In this document: in pieces, positions 9,006-17,391 of the stretch | How the letters are laid out: each line of letters opens with the position of its first letter | Numbering within the stretch: the first letter of the stretch is position 1 | NCBI GenBank assembly: GCA_035507035.1 | Contig: DATJOJ010000006.1 | Location: 1 to 54,541, forward strand | DNA from: DATJOJ01 sp035507035 | GTDB taxonomy: Bacteria > Acidobacteriota > Terriglobia > Terriglobales > Acidobacteriaceae | Direction: 5' to 3' | Length of the DNA stretch: 54,541 nt | Made by a program: the position numbers and the translations under genes | The notes under the pieces: model-generated | What the model was told of the DNA's origin: nothing | The model's database searches: none | The model's input: the letters and a program-made list of their open reading frames with translations, nothing else

Positions 9006-10263
9006 TAGTTGCGTCATCGCCCAGACCGTTCTCTCCCGCAAACTTGCGCACGTCTTCCACAATGTTTTCCGGCGAAGCATCAGTGAGGGCCAGCCGGTTT
9101 TCGATGCGGCCTAGGCCGTATTCCTCCTGCTGCTCGTTGGCAGCTTCGGTGATGCCGTCGCTGTAAAACATCAGGCGCGAGCCCTTCGGCAACTCAATTT
9201 TTGATTCAGAGAAATCGCTGCTTCCGATCCCGAGTGGCATTCCCCGCTCCGTATCCAGAAAGCGCGCCATTCCTTCGGAAATCAGCAGGGGTGCGGGATG
9301 GCCGGCATTGGCGAAGATCAGAGTTCTGTTCGCCGGGTCGAGCACGCCGTAAATCATGGTGACAAATCGTCCTGCGGGGAAATCTTCGGTCAGCAACCGA
9401 TTGAGCTTCGTTAGGACCTCGCCGGGAGTGCAGGCGGCTTCGGCAAGGGATCGTAACATTCCGCGAGTCGCAGACATGAGTAACGCGGCCGCAGTGCCCT
9501 TGCCGGCAACGTCGGCCAATACCAGGCCGACGCGCCCGCGATCAAGCGGAATGAAGTCGTACCAATCGCCGCCGACAGCGCCAACGGGAACTGACATTCC
9601 GGAGATCGAAAAGCCGGGAACCAACGGCGAGCATTTCGGCAACAACGATTGCTGGATGACGCGGGCTTCTTGCGCGTCGCGGTCCATTCGTTCGCGTTGA
9701 TGCTGAGCCTGCGCGAAGCGCCGAGCATTGTTTACGGCGATCGCAATGTCATTGCACAGAGCTTGCAGCAGGCGCAGTTGCTCCGGCGGAAAAGCATCCA
9801 ATTGATGATGCGAACTGGTGAAAACGCCAACCAGTTGGCCGTTCACATGCAGTGGGATCGCAACTTCGGAGAGCGTCGATTCTTCGCAGCCGATGTAATA
9901 GGGATCTTTGCGGACGTCGGGAGCATAGCGCATCTGTCCCGTGGCCGCGACATATCCCACCATTCCTTCTTTGCCGATCTTCAAACTGTGACCGGGACCA
10001 TGCACGGCGCAGCCGCCGCAACCGCAAGCGCTCGCGAGGAACAATTCCCCGCGCTCTTCGTTGTGCAGGTAAATATCGGCGTCGACACACCCAAAGGAGC
10101 GAGCGACGTCGTTTACGACCTTATCGATAAGTTCATCGAGATCCAAAATCGAGGAAATGCGCTGCGCCGCCTTCTGCAGCTTGAGGAGTTCTTCGACCTG
10201 ATCGATCTGCAGCGGCCTGGGACTAAGAGCAGGGGAAGTTATCCAATTTGGACTGGTCGCCAT
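8986..10263 (-). CDS. GAF domain and SpoIIE/PP2C-type serine phosphatase with cysteine cluster
   Basis: Signal-responsive phosphatase of the RsbU/SpoIIE type, which normally dephosphorylates an anti-sigma-factor antagonist (STAS protein). Residues about 20-200 form a GAF domain, and residues 235-425 form the PPM domain with VGGDWYDFIPL, LADVAGKGTAAALLMS and GDDATIIL metal-binding aspartates. Start ATG 10263 is chosen over the longer open frame to 10299 because AGGAGGG at 10269-10275 lies five bases upstream; this gives 425 aa. The GAF domain is odd: it contains CGCGGC (Cys80, 82, 85) and Cys126, a possible metal or Fe-S site. A STAS protein occurs far away at 47666, but no partner is adjacent. 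It overlaps the convergent CoA-binding gene by 20 bases. Confidence 0.9.
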   Translation of the reverse strand: MATSPNWITSPALSPRPLQIDQVEELLKLQKAAQRISSILDLDELIDKVVNDVARSFGCVDADIYLHNEERGELFLASACGCGGCAVHGPGHSLKIGKEGMVGYVAATGQMRYAPDVRKDPYYIGCEESTLSEVAIPLHVNGQLVGVFTSSHHQLDAFPPEQLRLLQALCNDIAIAVNNARRFAQAQHQRERMDRDAQEARVIQQSLLPKCSPLVPGFSISGMSVPVGAVGGDWYDFIPLDRGRVGLVLADVAGKGTAAALLMSATRGMLRSLAEAACTPGEVLTKLNRLLTEDFPAGRFVTMIYGVLDPANRTLIFANAGHPAPLLISEGMARFLDTERGMPLGIGSSDFSESKIELPKGSRLMFYSDGITEAANEQQEEYGLGRIENRLALTDASPENIVEDVRKFAGENGLGDDATIILVKG

Positions 10264-10317
10264 GGGCGCCCTCCTGGAAATCGAAACCTTACTCACCACA
10301 GATGAGTGGTTTACCGG

Positions 10318-11685
10318 TTAGGATTCGTTTTCTTGTTTGCTTTCGGTTCGCCCCGCTTGGCTGCGAAGTCGCTTGATCTCAGCCGTGCGTTCGCGAATGC
10401 GCTTTTCGACCCCTTCATTTGTCGGATGGTAATAAGTGCGGTCGCGGAGATTGTCGGGCAGGCATTGCATATCCGCGACTTTATCTTCCAAATTGTGGGC
10501 GTATTGGTAATCGCGACCGTAGCCCAGATTCTTCATCAATCCCGTTGGTGCATTGCGAAGATGTAAAGGCACAGGCTCGGCAGCGGTTTGTTCCACGTCT
10601 TGCTGGACGCCGGAATAAGCGGTGTAGAGCGCGTTGGATTTGGGAGCGAGCGCAAGATAGACGACGGCCTGGGCCAGTGCAAGATTACCTTCAGGCATGC
10701 CGATAAAATCCACGGCGTCGCGGGCGGCCATACAGAGAGAAAGAGCATTGGGATCAGCCAGACCGATGTCTTCGACCGCCATGCGAACCACGCGACGCGC
10801 AATGTAAAGCGGGTCTTCGCCGGCTTCGAGCATGCGGCCCAGCCAGTAGAGCGCGGCGTCGGCGTCGCTATTGCGGACGGATTTGTGCAAAGCGGAAATG
10901 AGGTTGTAGTGTTCTTCGCCCGCCTTGTCGTAGAGGAGTACACGCTTTTGCAAAGCATCCTGCACGATCTCGTCGGTGATTTCGCCGCCGGTTTCTTTTC
11001 CAGCACGCGCCAACGTCGAAGCGACTTCGAGAACGTTATAGGCGCTGCGGGCGTCGCCACTGGAATAAGCGGCAATCTTCGATAACACCTCGTCAGTTGC
11101 ACGGAGCTTTTGCAGGCCGAGGCCGCGTTCTTCGTCTTGCAGTGCGCGCCGAAGCAAGGTGACGACCTGCTCCTCGGTCAATGGCTTAAGCACATAGACG
11201 CGGCTGCGCGAAAGCAGCGCCGAAATGATCTCGAAGGATGGATTCTCCGTGGTCGCGCCGATCAACCGGATGTTGCCTTTCTCGACGTGCGGCAAAAAGG
11301 CGTCCTGCTGAGCTTTGTTGAAGCGGTGAATTTCGTCGATGAAAACGATGGTGCGCGTGCCGTATTGCTTGGCGCGCTCGGCATCCGCCATCACCTGCTT
11401 GATTTCCTTAATTCCGGAAAGCACGGCGGAAAACTCGATGAAATCCGCCTTGGTCATGCGGGCAATGATCTTGGCCAGCGTGGTTTTGCCAGTGCCGGGA
11501 GGTCCCCAGAAAATCAGCGAGCCGGTGTCATCGCGTTCGATCTGTGTACGCAGCGGTTTGCCGGGACCAATTAAGTGCTCCTGTCCGACGAACTCTTCGA
11601 GCGTCCGCGGCCGCATGCGATCGGCAAGGGGACGGGAGCGATCAACGCCTTCGTCACGGTTCGGTATGGGTTGAAATAGGTTCAC
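10318..11685 (-). CDS. rarA: Replication-associated recombination protein A (RarA/MgsA AAA+ ATPase)
   Basis: Clamp-loader-like AAA+ ATPase acting at stalled replication forks. The N-terminus RPLADRMRPRTLEEFVGQEH is the standard start of the family. Walker A GPPGTGKT is at residues 61-68 and Walker B FIDEIHRFN near 115-123, and the C-terminal MgsA domain runs from about residue 250 (YNLISALHKSVRNSDADAAL). Length is 455 aa, normal for the family. It is followed 54 bases downstream by the phosphatase gene on the same strand. Family function is known from E. coli and B. subtilis; nothing local changes that reading. Confidence 0.95.
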   Translation of the reverse strand: MNLFQPIPNRDEGVDRSRPLADRMRPRTLEEFVGQEHLIGPGKPLRTQIERDDTGSLIFWGPPGTGKTTLAKIIARMTKADFIEFSAVLSGIKEIKQVMADAERAKQYGTRTIVFIDEIHRFNKAQQDAFLPHVEKGNIRLIGATTENPSFEIISALLSRSRVYVLKPLTEEQVVTLLRRALQDEERGLGLQKLRATDEVLSKIAAYSSGDARSAYNVLEVASTLARAGKETGGEITDEIVQDALQKRVLLYDKAGEEHYNLISALHKSVRNSDADAALYWLGRMLEAGEDPLYIARRVVRMAVEDIGLADPNALSLCMAARDAVDFIGMPEGNLALAQAVVYLALAPKSNALYTAYSGVQQDVEQTAAEPVPLHLRNAPTGLMKNLGYGRDYQYAHNLEDKVADMQCLPDNLRDRTYYHPTNEGVEKRIRERTAEIKRLRSQAGRTESKQENES

Positions 11686-11696
11686 AGCTTATTTCG

Positions 11697-11767
11697 CCAC
11701 CGAGGCACGAAAAGACCTGAGGACATCATCCGTTTATGTTTTCTATCACTCTGTGTCTCCGTGGTGG
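11697..11767. repeat. Imperfect inverted repeat at the 3' end of the SpoU gene
   Basis: CCACCGAGGCAC at 11697-11708 can pair imperfectly with GTGTCTCCGTGGTGG at 11753-11767. The right arm encodes the last residues of the SpoU methyltransferase (HHGDTE). The arm resembles the CTCTGTGTC-type sequence also seen at about 1959-1980 and 4030-4056, so this may be a copy of an interspersed palindromic element or a 3'-end processing hairpin. It lies between the rarA start and the SpoU stop, both on the minus strand. Confidence 0.4.
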
Positions 11768-12555
11768 ACAAGCCTCTGTCTAGCTATTTCATACAACACA
11801 ATGCTCGCAGCCACGCCCGCGTTCAGTGACTCGACCTTCGGCGAATGCGGAATTGCCACGATCTCCTCCATCTGCTTAAGCAAGTCACGCGAGAGGCCTG
11901 CACCCTCGCTGCCAATGAAGATTGCCAGTGGGCCGGTCAGCGATACCTCATCCAGGGGCTTCCCTTTGTGCGAAGAAGTGGCGATGAGGTGCAGGCCACA
12001 TTCTCGCAACCGGCCGAGGATTATGGGCAGTTCCACCTTAACAACCGGCAGCCGAAAAACCGATCCTGCGGAAGCGCGCACCGCTTTCCAGTTGAAGGGA
12101 CTGACCGTGCCTTCTCCTAGAAGCACTGCGGCGGCGTCAAATGCCTCTGCCGAGCGGAGGATTGTGCCCAAGTTCCCCGGGTCCTGAACGCCGGAGATGG
12201 CCAGCAAAGGGCCGGTCCCAGTTCTGGCCAGGACGCCTTCCAGCGTAAACCGGCGGCAATGCACCAGCGCCGCAACTCCCTGAGGTGTGTCCGTGGGCAC
12301 AGCGTTGGCGAAAAGACTGTCGGGAAGCAGGAGCGTCTCAACATGAGCGCCGAACTGGGGCAGAAAGCGTTCGGAACGAGGTTCGGCCGACTCGCTGAAA
12401 AACACCGCTTGGAACTTGAGTCCGCTGCGAATGGCCTCCTCTAGAATATGCCATCCTTCGATTGCGCAAAGCCCGTCCGCATCTGGCTCGGCGTGCGCGA
12501 ATGCCTTGCGCAATTCCTTCAGCAGCGAGTTGTGGCGGCCCTCGATCCGGCGCAA
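11746..12555 (-). CDS. TrmH/SpoU family RNA 2'-O-methyltransferase
   Basis: SPOUT RNA methyltransferase with an N-terminal substrate-binding domain (IEGRHNSLLKELRKAFAHA, then FAIEGWHILEEA-like sequence). The C-terminal knot shows motif 1 DPGNLGTILRSAEAFDA, motif 2 IFIGSEGAGLSRDL and motif 3 IPHSPKVESLNAGVAAS. It is paralogous to RlmB at 3288 but more divergent; members of this branch modify 23S rRNA or tRNA, and the target is unknown. The start is uncertain. TTG 12555 gives 269 aa, while the frame stays open upstream with a CTG near 12600 preceded by GAGAGGG. The C-terminal tail is encoded by a repeat-like sequence. Confidence 0.87.
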   Translation of the reverse strand: MRRIEGRHNSLLKELRKAFAHAEPDADGLCAIEGWHILEEAIRSGLKFQAVFFSESAEPRSERFLPQFGAHVETLLLPDSLFANAVPTDTPQGVAALVHCRRFTLEGVLARTGTGPLLAISGVQDPGNLGTILRSAEAFDAAAVLLGEGTVSPFNWKAVRASAGSVFRLPVVKVELPIILGRLRECGLHLIATSSHKGKPLDEVSLTGPLAIFIGSEGAGLSRDLLKQMEEIVAIPHSPKVESLNAGVAASIVLYEIARQRLVHHGDTE

Positions 12556-12689
12556 GCGAGCGGGGTTCGTGGTCTGTCGACTAATCTGGGGAGTCCTCAG
12601 GTTGCCCTCTCTTGGAAAATCATACGCTTAACCTCACCTTGCACTGTGGACTCGTGGTATGTTAGCTTTCGCCTTTCTGTTCATATCTT

Positions 12690-13352
12690 TTGGGACGAGT
12701 TAGTGTGCGCGCAGAAATCATCAAGATCAATAAAGATAATCCGGAAGCATCGCTGATCCGTTATGTCGCCGACCAGGTTCGGGCTGGCGAAGTGCTGGGA
12801 ATGCCAACCGATACGTTTTACGGCCTCGCCGCAGATCCCTTCAATCTGCGAGCGGTCGACCGCGTGTATGAGATCAAGTCGCGGTCGCGGCACAAGCCCT
12901 TGTCACTTTTGATCGCCGACATCGATCAAGCGGAGGAGCTCGCCAGGCCGCTGCCCGAGGAGTTTTATCGACTGGCGCGAAAATATTGGCCTGGGCCTCT
13001 GACGATCATCGTCAAAGCGGCGTCGCGGCTGCCTTTGAAGGTAACGGCGAACACGGGAAACGTCGCCCTACGCGTGCCGAATGCCAAAATTCCGCTTTCG
13101 GTCGTGCAAGCGGCGAGCATACCCATTACCGCGACCTCGGCCAACTTGAGCGGCGAATCGGAATGTACCACGGCCATCGCGGTGCGCGACCAACTGGAAG
13201 GGCGGATTGCCATCATTGTGGATGGTGGCACCTCGCCGCGCGAAGTGGCTTCGACCATCATTGATCTCACGGACGAGGATGCGCGCTGGCGCATCATGCG
13301 AGAAGGCGCCATCCCGGCTCAGGAGATCTCCGAGTTCTTCGCACAGGGATGA
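12690..13352 (+). CDS. tsaC: L-threonylcarbamoyladenylate synthase (Sua5/YciO/YrdC family)
   Basis: Makes threonylcarbamoyl-AMP from threonine, bicarbonate and ATP for the universal t6A37 modification of ANN-decoding tRNAs. The YrdC domain fills the protein, with GMPTDTFYGLAADP, the K-x-R-like KSRSRHKPLSLLI strand and TSANLSGE near residue 150. At 220 aa it is the short TsaC form without the Sua5 C-terminal domain. The first possible start is TTG 12690; GTG 12705 with GGGA upstream is an equally good alternative and would remove five residues. Its stop overlaps the ATG of the next gene (ATGA at 13349-13352). Confidence 0.9.
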   Translation: MGRVSVRAEIIKINKDNPEASLIRYVADQVRAGEVLGMPTDTFYGLAADPFNLRAVDRVYEIKSRSRHKPLSLLIADIDQAEELARPLPEEFYRLARKYWPGPLTIIVKAASRLPLKVTANTGNVALRVPNAKIPLSVVQAASIPITATSANLSGESECTTAIAVRDQLEGRIAIIVDGGTSPREVASTIIDLTDEDARWRIMREGAIPAQEISEFFAQG

Positions 13353-13966
13353 GCGAAGCAGCAACGACGGCGTCGAACGGATATTGGATACGTTGGTTGA
13401 CCGCCATCGCGGTTGCCGCGTTCTTGGGTTATCTCGGTTCCGTTTGCGCAAATATCGTCCGCACCTCTTACGAACAGCAGGTTCATCGCGCCGACGCCAT
13501 CGTCGTTTTTGGGGCTGCCGAGTATGTGGGTCACCCTTCGCCGGTTTACCGCGCCCGACTCGATCACGCTTTCGAATTATTTCAACTTGGCGTGGCACCC
13601 GTGATTATCACAACCGGCGGCGCGGCCGCCGATCCCAGCTACAGCGAGGGCGGGGTAGGGCATGATTACCTTCTGCACCGTGGAGTTCCCGAATCATCCT
13701 TGATCGCGGAAACGCAAGCTTCCGACACGGCGGAGTCAGCCCAGCGCGTGGCAGTGATTTTACGGGCCAATCATCTGCGTAATTGCGTCGCCGTCAGCGA
13801 CGCCTACCATGTCTTTCGAATTCGCAAAATGCTCGAGCATGAGGGGGTAACCGTTTATGTTTCCCCGCGGCCGGACTCGCGTCCGCATTCGGCATGGCTG
13901 CGCGGGATAGCTGTGCTGCGAGAAGCGGCGAGTTATGTGCTTTGGAAAATCAATGCCAAGGGGTGA
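13349..13966 (+). CDS. YdcF/DUF218 family membrane-anchored protein
   Basis: 205 aa protein with one N-terminal membrane helix (about residues 14-36) and a periplasmic or extracytoplasmic DUF218 domain. The domain starts ADAIVVFGAAEYVGHPSP and contains VYRARLDHAFELFQLGV and the conserved SDAYHVFRIRKM segment. Members of this family include YdcF, SanA and ElyC, which affect envelope integrity; biochemical activity is not settled. Translation is probably coupled to tsaC through the ATGA overlap, and the gene converges on the DinB-like gene with only four bases between stops. Confidence 0.85.
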   Translation: MSEAATTASNGYWIRWLTAIAVAAFLGYLGSVCANIVRTSYEQQVHRADAIVVFGAAEYVGHPSPVYRARLDHAFELFQLGVAPVIITTGGAAADPSYSEGGVGHDYLLHRGVPESSLIAETQASDTAESAQRVAVILRANHLRNCVAVSDAYHVFRIRKMLEHEGVTVYVSPRPDSRPHSAWLRGIAVLREAASYVLWKINAKG

Positions 13967-13970
13967 GGCT

Positions 13971-14495
13971 TCACCATCCCATCCGCTTTCTTAGCTCTGT
14001 AATGTGGGCGGCGTGGTGGCGCCCGTGCCAGGCATAGAGGGCCAGGCTCTTTTCCAGCGATACAGTGCCGAGTTCAGGATGGCGAAAGGTTCGCTTCCAC
14101 TCGTCTGGTTTCAAACTTCGCAATAGCCGCACCCAGCGGTCGTGCAGCGAATCCACGAGTGTCAGCGACGTTTCCAGCGGCGTGGCCAAAACGTCGCCCG
14201 TATCCGCCCAGCGATCTTCCATATAAGGCTTGATTGTTGGATCGTCTTCGGTCATTGCGAGTTTGAATCGAATGTAAGCATTCATGTGGCTTTCGGGCAC
14301 ATGATGAATCACCTGGCGAACGGTCCAACCGCCATCGCGATAGGGAGTTTCAATTTGCTGAGGAGTGAGTCCATCGATTGCGGCACGAAGCGCGCCTGGT
14401 GTTTTCTCGATCTCGCCGATGAATTGTGCGCGTTGCGCCTCGTCGGTCGAGCCGGAAAATTGGAACTTGCCAATGGGATAACGCGGATCGATCAT
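13971..14495 (-). CDS. DinB/YfiT-like metal-dependent hydrolase or thiol transferase
   Basis: 174 aa four-helix-bundle protein of the DinB superfamily. The best match by eye is the YfiT/BstA subgroup (putative metal-dependent hydrolase or bacillithiol transferase). The N-terminus DPRYPIGKFQFSG is characteristic. The metal ligands are visible as VIHHVPESHMN near residue 65 and WHGRHHAAHI near 155-164, that is one histidine plus an HxxxH pair. Whether the organism makes bacillithiol cannot be told here, so the substrate is open. It precedes the cyclase-family gene on the same strand order with a 92-base gap and shares no obvious operon. Confidence 0.85.
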   Translation of the reverse strand: MIDPRYPIGKFQFSGSTDEAQRAQFIGEIEKTPGALRAAIDGLTPQQIETPYRDGGWTVRQVIHHVPESHMNAYIRFKLAMTEDDPTIKPYMEDRWADTGDVLATPLETSLTLVDSLHDRWVRLLRSLKPDEWKRTFRHPELGTVSLEKSLALYAWHGRHHAAHITELRKRMGW

Positions 14496-14587
14496 TCTGC
14501 TCTCCAGCGCAAAAGAGTTCGCCGGCGAAAATCCCTCCGGCTTTAGCAGATTTGAGCTGGCATGAGATCAGAACGGTGCAGAATATC

Positions 14588-15376
14588 TCAGTGCACCAGG
14601 GCAAAGATGCGAACCGGGCTACCCGAGCCACCTTCCAGCTTCATCGGGGCAACCACAAGAATCGCCCCTGCGACCGGTGCCTTCTCGACGTTAGCGACAT
14701 TTTCAAGATGGTAAAGGCTGTGAGATAGCGTGTAGTGATGGACGGGAAAATCCTTCGAGGGGCCGTAATCGATGCTGAGGGTATCAATGCCAAGGCCGAT
14801 CGCCGTGCGGCCTTCCACCAAAAATCTTGCCGCGTCGAGCGAATAGCCGGGGAAGTGCATCACGCCTTTATCGTCCGCGTTTCGATAATCCTTAACTGAA
14901 TTCCAGCGTGCATCCCAGCCGGTGTCGGCGATCACAACGGCGTCTGGTGGAATTTGTCCGTGAACCTGCTCCCAGCGGGCAATATCGTCGACCGAAACTT
15001 GATAGGCGGGATTAGATTTTGCACCTGCCCTCGCGTCCAGCACAACCAGTGGGGCAAGAAAACGCTCCGGCGGAATCTGGTCAACAGTCCACAATCCATG
15101 AGCAAAATGAGCCGGCGCGTCGAGGTGAGTTCCGAAATGCTCGGGCAACGAAATCTCCCGGGCGAAATAGCCGTCTTTATCAATCGTGGCTACGGTAGTC
15201 GCGTGAAACGCTGGTTTATCGGAAAGCTCGTACGTCGGAACTTGAGCGTTAATGGCGTGCGTGAGATCAACCACTTCCCGGAAAGGGGGATTCAGCGCTC
15301 GATCTTGACGGTGCTGCCCAAATAGCAACAAGGTCAGCACCAAGGCACACCCAATGATGAAAGTACGAGCCTTCAT
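14588..15376 (-). CDS. Cyclase-family metal-dependent hydrolase (kynurenine-formamidase-like), exported
   Basis: Member of the cyclase/arylformamidase family, which hydrolyses amides or esters using a divalent metal. The signature HFGTHLDAPAHF is present near residue 95, followed by a conserved DTGWDARW segment. The chosen start ATG 15376 has AGGAGAT directly upstream and gives 262 aa. The longer frame to 15403 lacks such a site. The N-terminus MKARTFIIGCALVLTLLLFG is a signal or anchor helix, so the enzyme is probably periplasmic, unlike cytosolic kynurenine formamidases. There are no tryptophan-degradation genes nearby, so the substrate is unknown. Confidence 0.87.
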   Translation of the reverse strand: MKARTFIIGCALVLTLLLFGQHRQDRALNPPFREVVDLTHAINAQVPTYELSDKPAFHATTVATIDKDGYFAREISLPEHFGTHLDAPAHFAHGLWTVDQIPPERFLAPLVVLDARAGAKSNPAYQVSVDDIARWEQVHGQIPPDAVVIADTGWDARWNSVKDYRNADDKGVMHFPGYSLDAARFLVEGRTAIGLGIDTLSIDYGPSKDFPVHHYTLSHSLYHLENVANVEKAPVAGAILVVAPMKLEGGSGSPVRIFALVH

Positions 15377-15463
15377 GGATCTCCTATTCAGATGCAGCTT
15401 CAAGATACTCAGGTGCTCTCATTTTGGGGGAGGCGATAAGGCGAGACAAGGAACGTCAGTAAC

Positions 15464-16174
15464 TTAAAGTCGCCCGAGCAAAATTGCCACGGCAGCTGCG
15501 ATCAACGTGCTCAGGAAATTCACCCAATTGTTGTTCAACAGCTTCTCTTTCTCTAACGTCGCTCCGAGAAAACTGTCGCTCATCATTCCCAACCCCGCCG
15601 CCAAAACCGAACTGCCGAGCCATCTTTTAGGAAGCAAGGCAGTCAATGTCGCAAAGAGGCTAACCAAAATCGCCGTAACCAGACCAGCTGATGTTCCAAT
15701 TGCGGTGATTCCGCCACTTGTGCCCGCCGGCACGGGTTCGAACGTCGTAATCATGAGAGCCTTCTCACTATGAGCCTGCCCTAGTTCGCTGGAAACGGTG
15801 TCGGCGGCGGCTTCGGAGAGTGCCGCGATAGCCGCGAGCAGGAAGATCGGTTTTCTGCTCAGACCAAAAATGGCCGCACAGACTGTGCAGACTGCAAGAT
15901 TTGCCAACACTTGCGAGGCAGTCCGTCCTTGGCGACTTTCTGCGGTCCCGAGCCGCTTTTTTCGTGAATATCCAAACTTTGTACTGACCCAGGTTAGCGC
16001 GAAAACGACGGCCAAAGCGCCCACTGCGGCTGGTCCTGCGGAGACATAGATGACAAAACAGACGACCGCACCTGCCGCGGCTCCCGATACGCTTACACCG
16101 CGAAGCCATCGCGCCACCGCCGTGAAAACGATGGTCACCACCCCGGCGATCGCAACTTGTTCCGGGGCAATCAC
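15464..16174 (-). CDS. DUF92 integral membrane protein (VTE6/TMEM19-like)
   Basis: 236 aa polytopic membrane protein with about six hydrophobic helices and the DUF92 signature: TWVSTKFGYSRKKRLGTAES, ALSEAAADTVSSELGQ and PAGTSGGITAIGTSAGL. Plant VTE6 in this family phosphorylates phytyl phosphate, and bacterial members are proposed prenyl- or phytyl-phosphate kinases. Here that is family knowledge only. It is 87 bases from the cyclase-family gene, same strand. It has weak support for a start at 16174 (ATG) and nothing truncated. Confidence 0.88.
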   Translation of the reverse strand: MIAPEQVAIAGVVTIVFTAVARWLRGVSVSGAAAGAVVCFVIYVSAGPAAVGALAVVFALTWVSTKFGYSRKKRLGTAESRQGRTASQVLANLAVCTVCAAIFGLSRKPIFLLAAIAALSEAAADTVSSELGQAHSEKALMITTFEPVPAGTSGGITAIGTSAGLVTAILVSLFATLTALLPKRWLGSSVLAAGLGMMSDSFLGATLEKEKLLNNNWVNFLSTLIAAAVAILLGRL

Positions 16175-16331
16175 GGAATCTGCAGCCTTTCACGCCCGCA
16201 AAGTTCTTTGCTGACAATGCTTTGCGGCGAGCTGAGGCACGAAGCTAAGTTGTACACACTATCCATTGGGCCGTCTTTTATTGTTCCACATTTCGTCGTG
16301 CTTCTAGTTGGGGTTACCGACGCGACCTTAA

Positions 16332-16360
16332 TTGCGTCAAAGCTTTGGAAGTAGTTTAAA
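16332..16360 (+). promoter_or_regulatory. Candidate sigma-70 promoter for ku
   Basis: TTGCGT at 16332-16337, a 17-base spacer and TTTAAA at 16355-16360, 66 bases before the ku start. The boxes match consensus at four positions each, so this is only a plausible site. The rest of the 16175-16426 gap between the divergent DUF92 and ku genes shows no gene. Confidence 0.25.
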
Positions 16361-16426
16361 CTCACGGGGCGGTGCGACTCTGGCACGGCACCGGCGAGTT
16401 TTGAAACAGATTTTCGGGAGACACTC

Positions 16427-17254
16427 ATGGCAGCTTCGGTTTGGTCTGGATATCTGACCTTCGGCTTGATTTCGATACCGGTGCGCTTGTTTTCTGGCGC
16501 CCGCAGCTCCGGCATCTCGTTCAACATGCTGCATCGCCCTGACAAGTCACGGCTGAAGCAGCAATACGTTTGCCTGGCCGACGGCCAAGTGGTGGACCGC
16601 AGCGATATCGTCAAAGGGTATGAATTCCGCAAGGACGAGTACGTCATTATCGACCCCGAAGAGATCAAGAAAATCGAGCCGAAAACGGCCAAGACGATGG
16701 AGATCTTGGAATTCGTTAAGGCGAGCGATGTCGATCCCGTCTACTTCGAATCCTCGTATTACATGATGCCGGAAGAAGCCGGACGCCGACCCTACGCTCT
16801 GCTGACCAAAGCTCTGGAAGAGAGCGAATATGTGGCGATCGCGAAGCTGACCATGCACAATCGCGAATACACCGTGTTTGTGCGACCACACAAGCATGGC
16901 CTGATGCTGCATACCATGTATTACAAGGAAGAAGTCCGCGAGGTGGAAGGATTCGGCGCTCCCGACGTTGAACTGAAAGACGCCGAGGTCAAGGTGGCCC
17001 ACCAATTAATCGAAGCGTTAGCCGCGGACTGGGACCCGGAAAAGTTTCATGACAGCTTCCAGGACAATTTAAAGAACCTCATCCAAACTAAGTTGGAGGG
17101 CGGCAAGATCGTCGAGATCGAGAAGCCGAAGAAACTTGCTCCGGTAGTCGACCTCATGTCAGCTCTGAAGCAAAGCCTGGCGCAAATGGAAGGCAAGAAG
17201 AAACCGGCCGGAGCCACGCGCGAAGCGACAGCACGGAAGAAATCGCGCGGGTAG
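16427..17254 (+). CDS. ku: Ku protein for non-homologous end joining
   Basis: Bacterial Ku homodimer subunit that threads onto double-strand DNA ends and recruits LigD. The N-terminus SVWSGYLTFGLISIPVRLFSG and the core VCLADGQVVDRSDIVKGYEF are diagnostic. The beta-barrel ring runs to about residue 235 and is followed by a short Lys/Arg/Ala-rich tail (KKKPAGATREATARKKSRG) of the kind that binds DNA. Length of 275 aa is normal. The expected partner ligD is not in this window. A candidate promoter is at 16332-16360. Confidence 0.95.
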   Translation: MAASVWSGYLTFGLISIPVRLFSGARSSGISFNMLHRPDKSRLKQQYVCLADGQVVDRSDIVKGYEFRKDEYVIIDPEEIKKIEPKTAKTMEILEFVKASDVDPVYFESSYYMMPEEAGRRPYALLTKALEESEYVAIAKLTMHNREYTVFVRPHKHGLMLHTMYYKEEVREVEGFGAPDVELKDAEVKVAHQLIEALAADWDPEKFHDSFQDNLKNLIQTKLEGGKIVEIEKPKKLAPVVDLMSALKQSLAQMEGKKKPAGATREATARKKSRG

Positions 17255-17391
17255 CAGACTTAGGCGCTGCATACCCCCCGGATTTTTTCTACGCAATCGT
17301 CTCAATTCCGAATCCCACCACGCGGGTTCTGACCGTGCCATGGTGGCGCATTCCACATTAAGCCTTTAAAATAGAAATCTTTCCACCTCTT

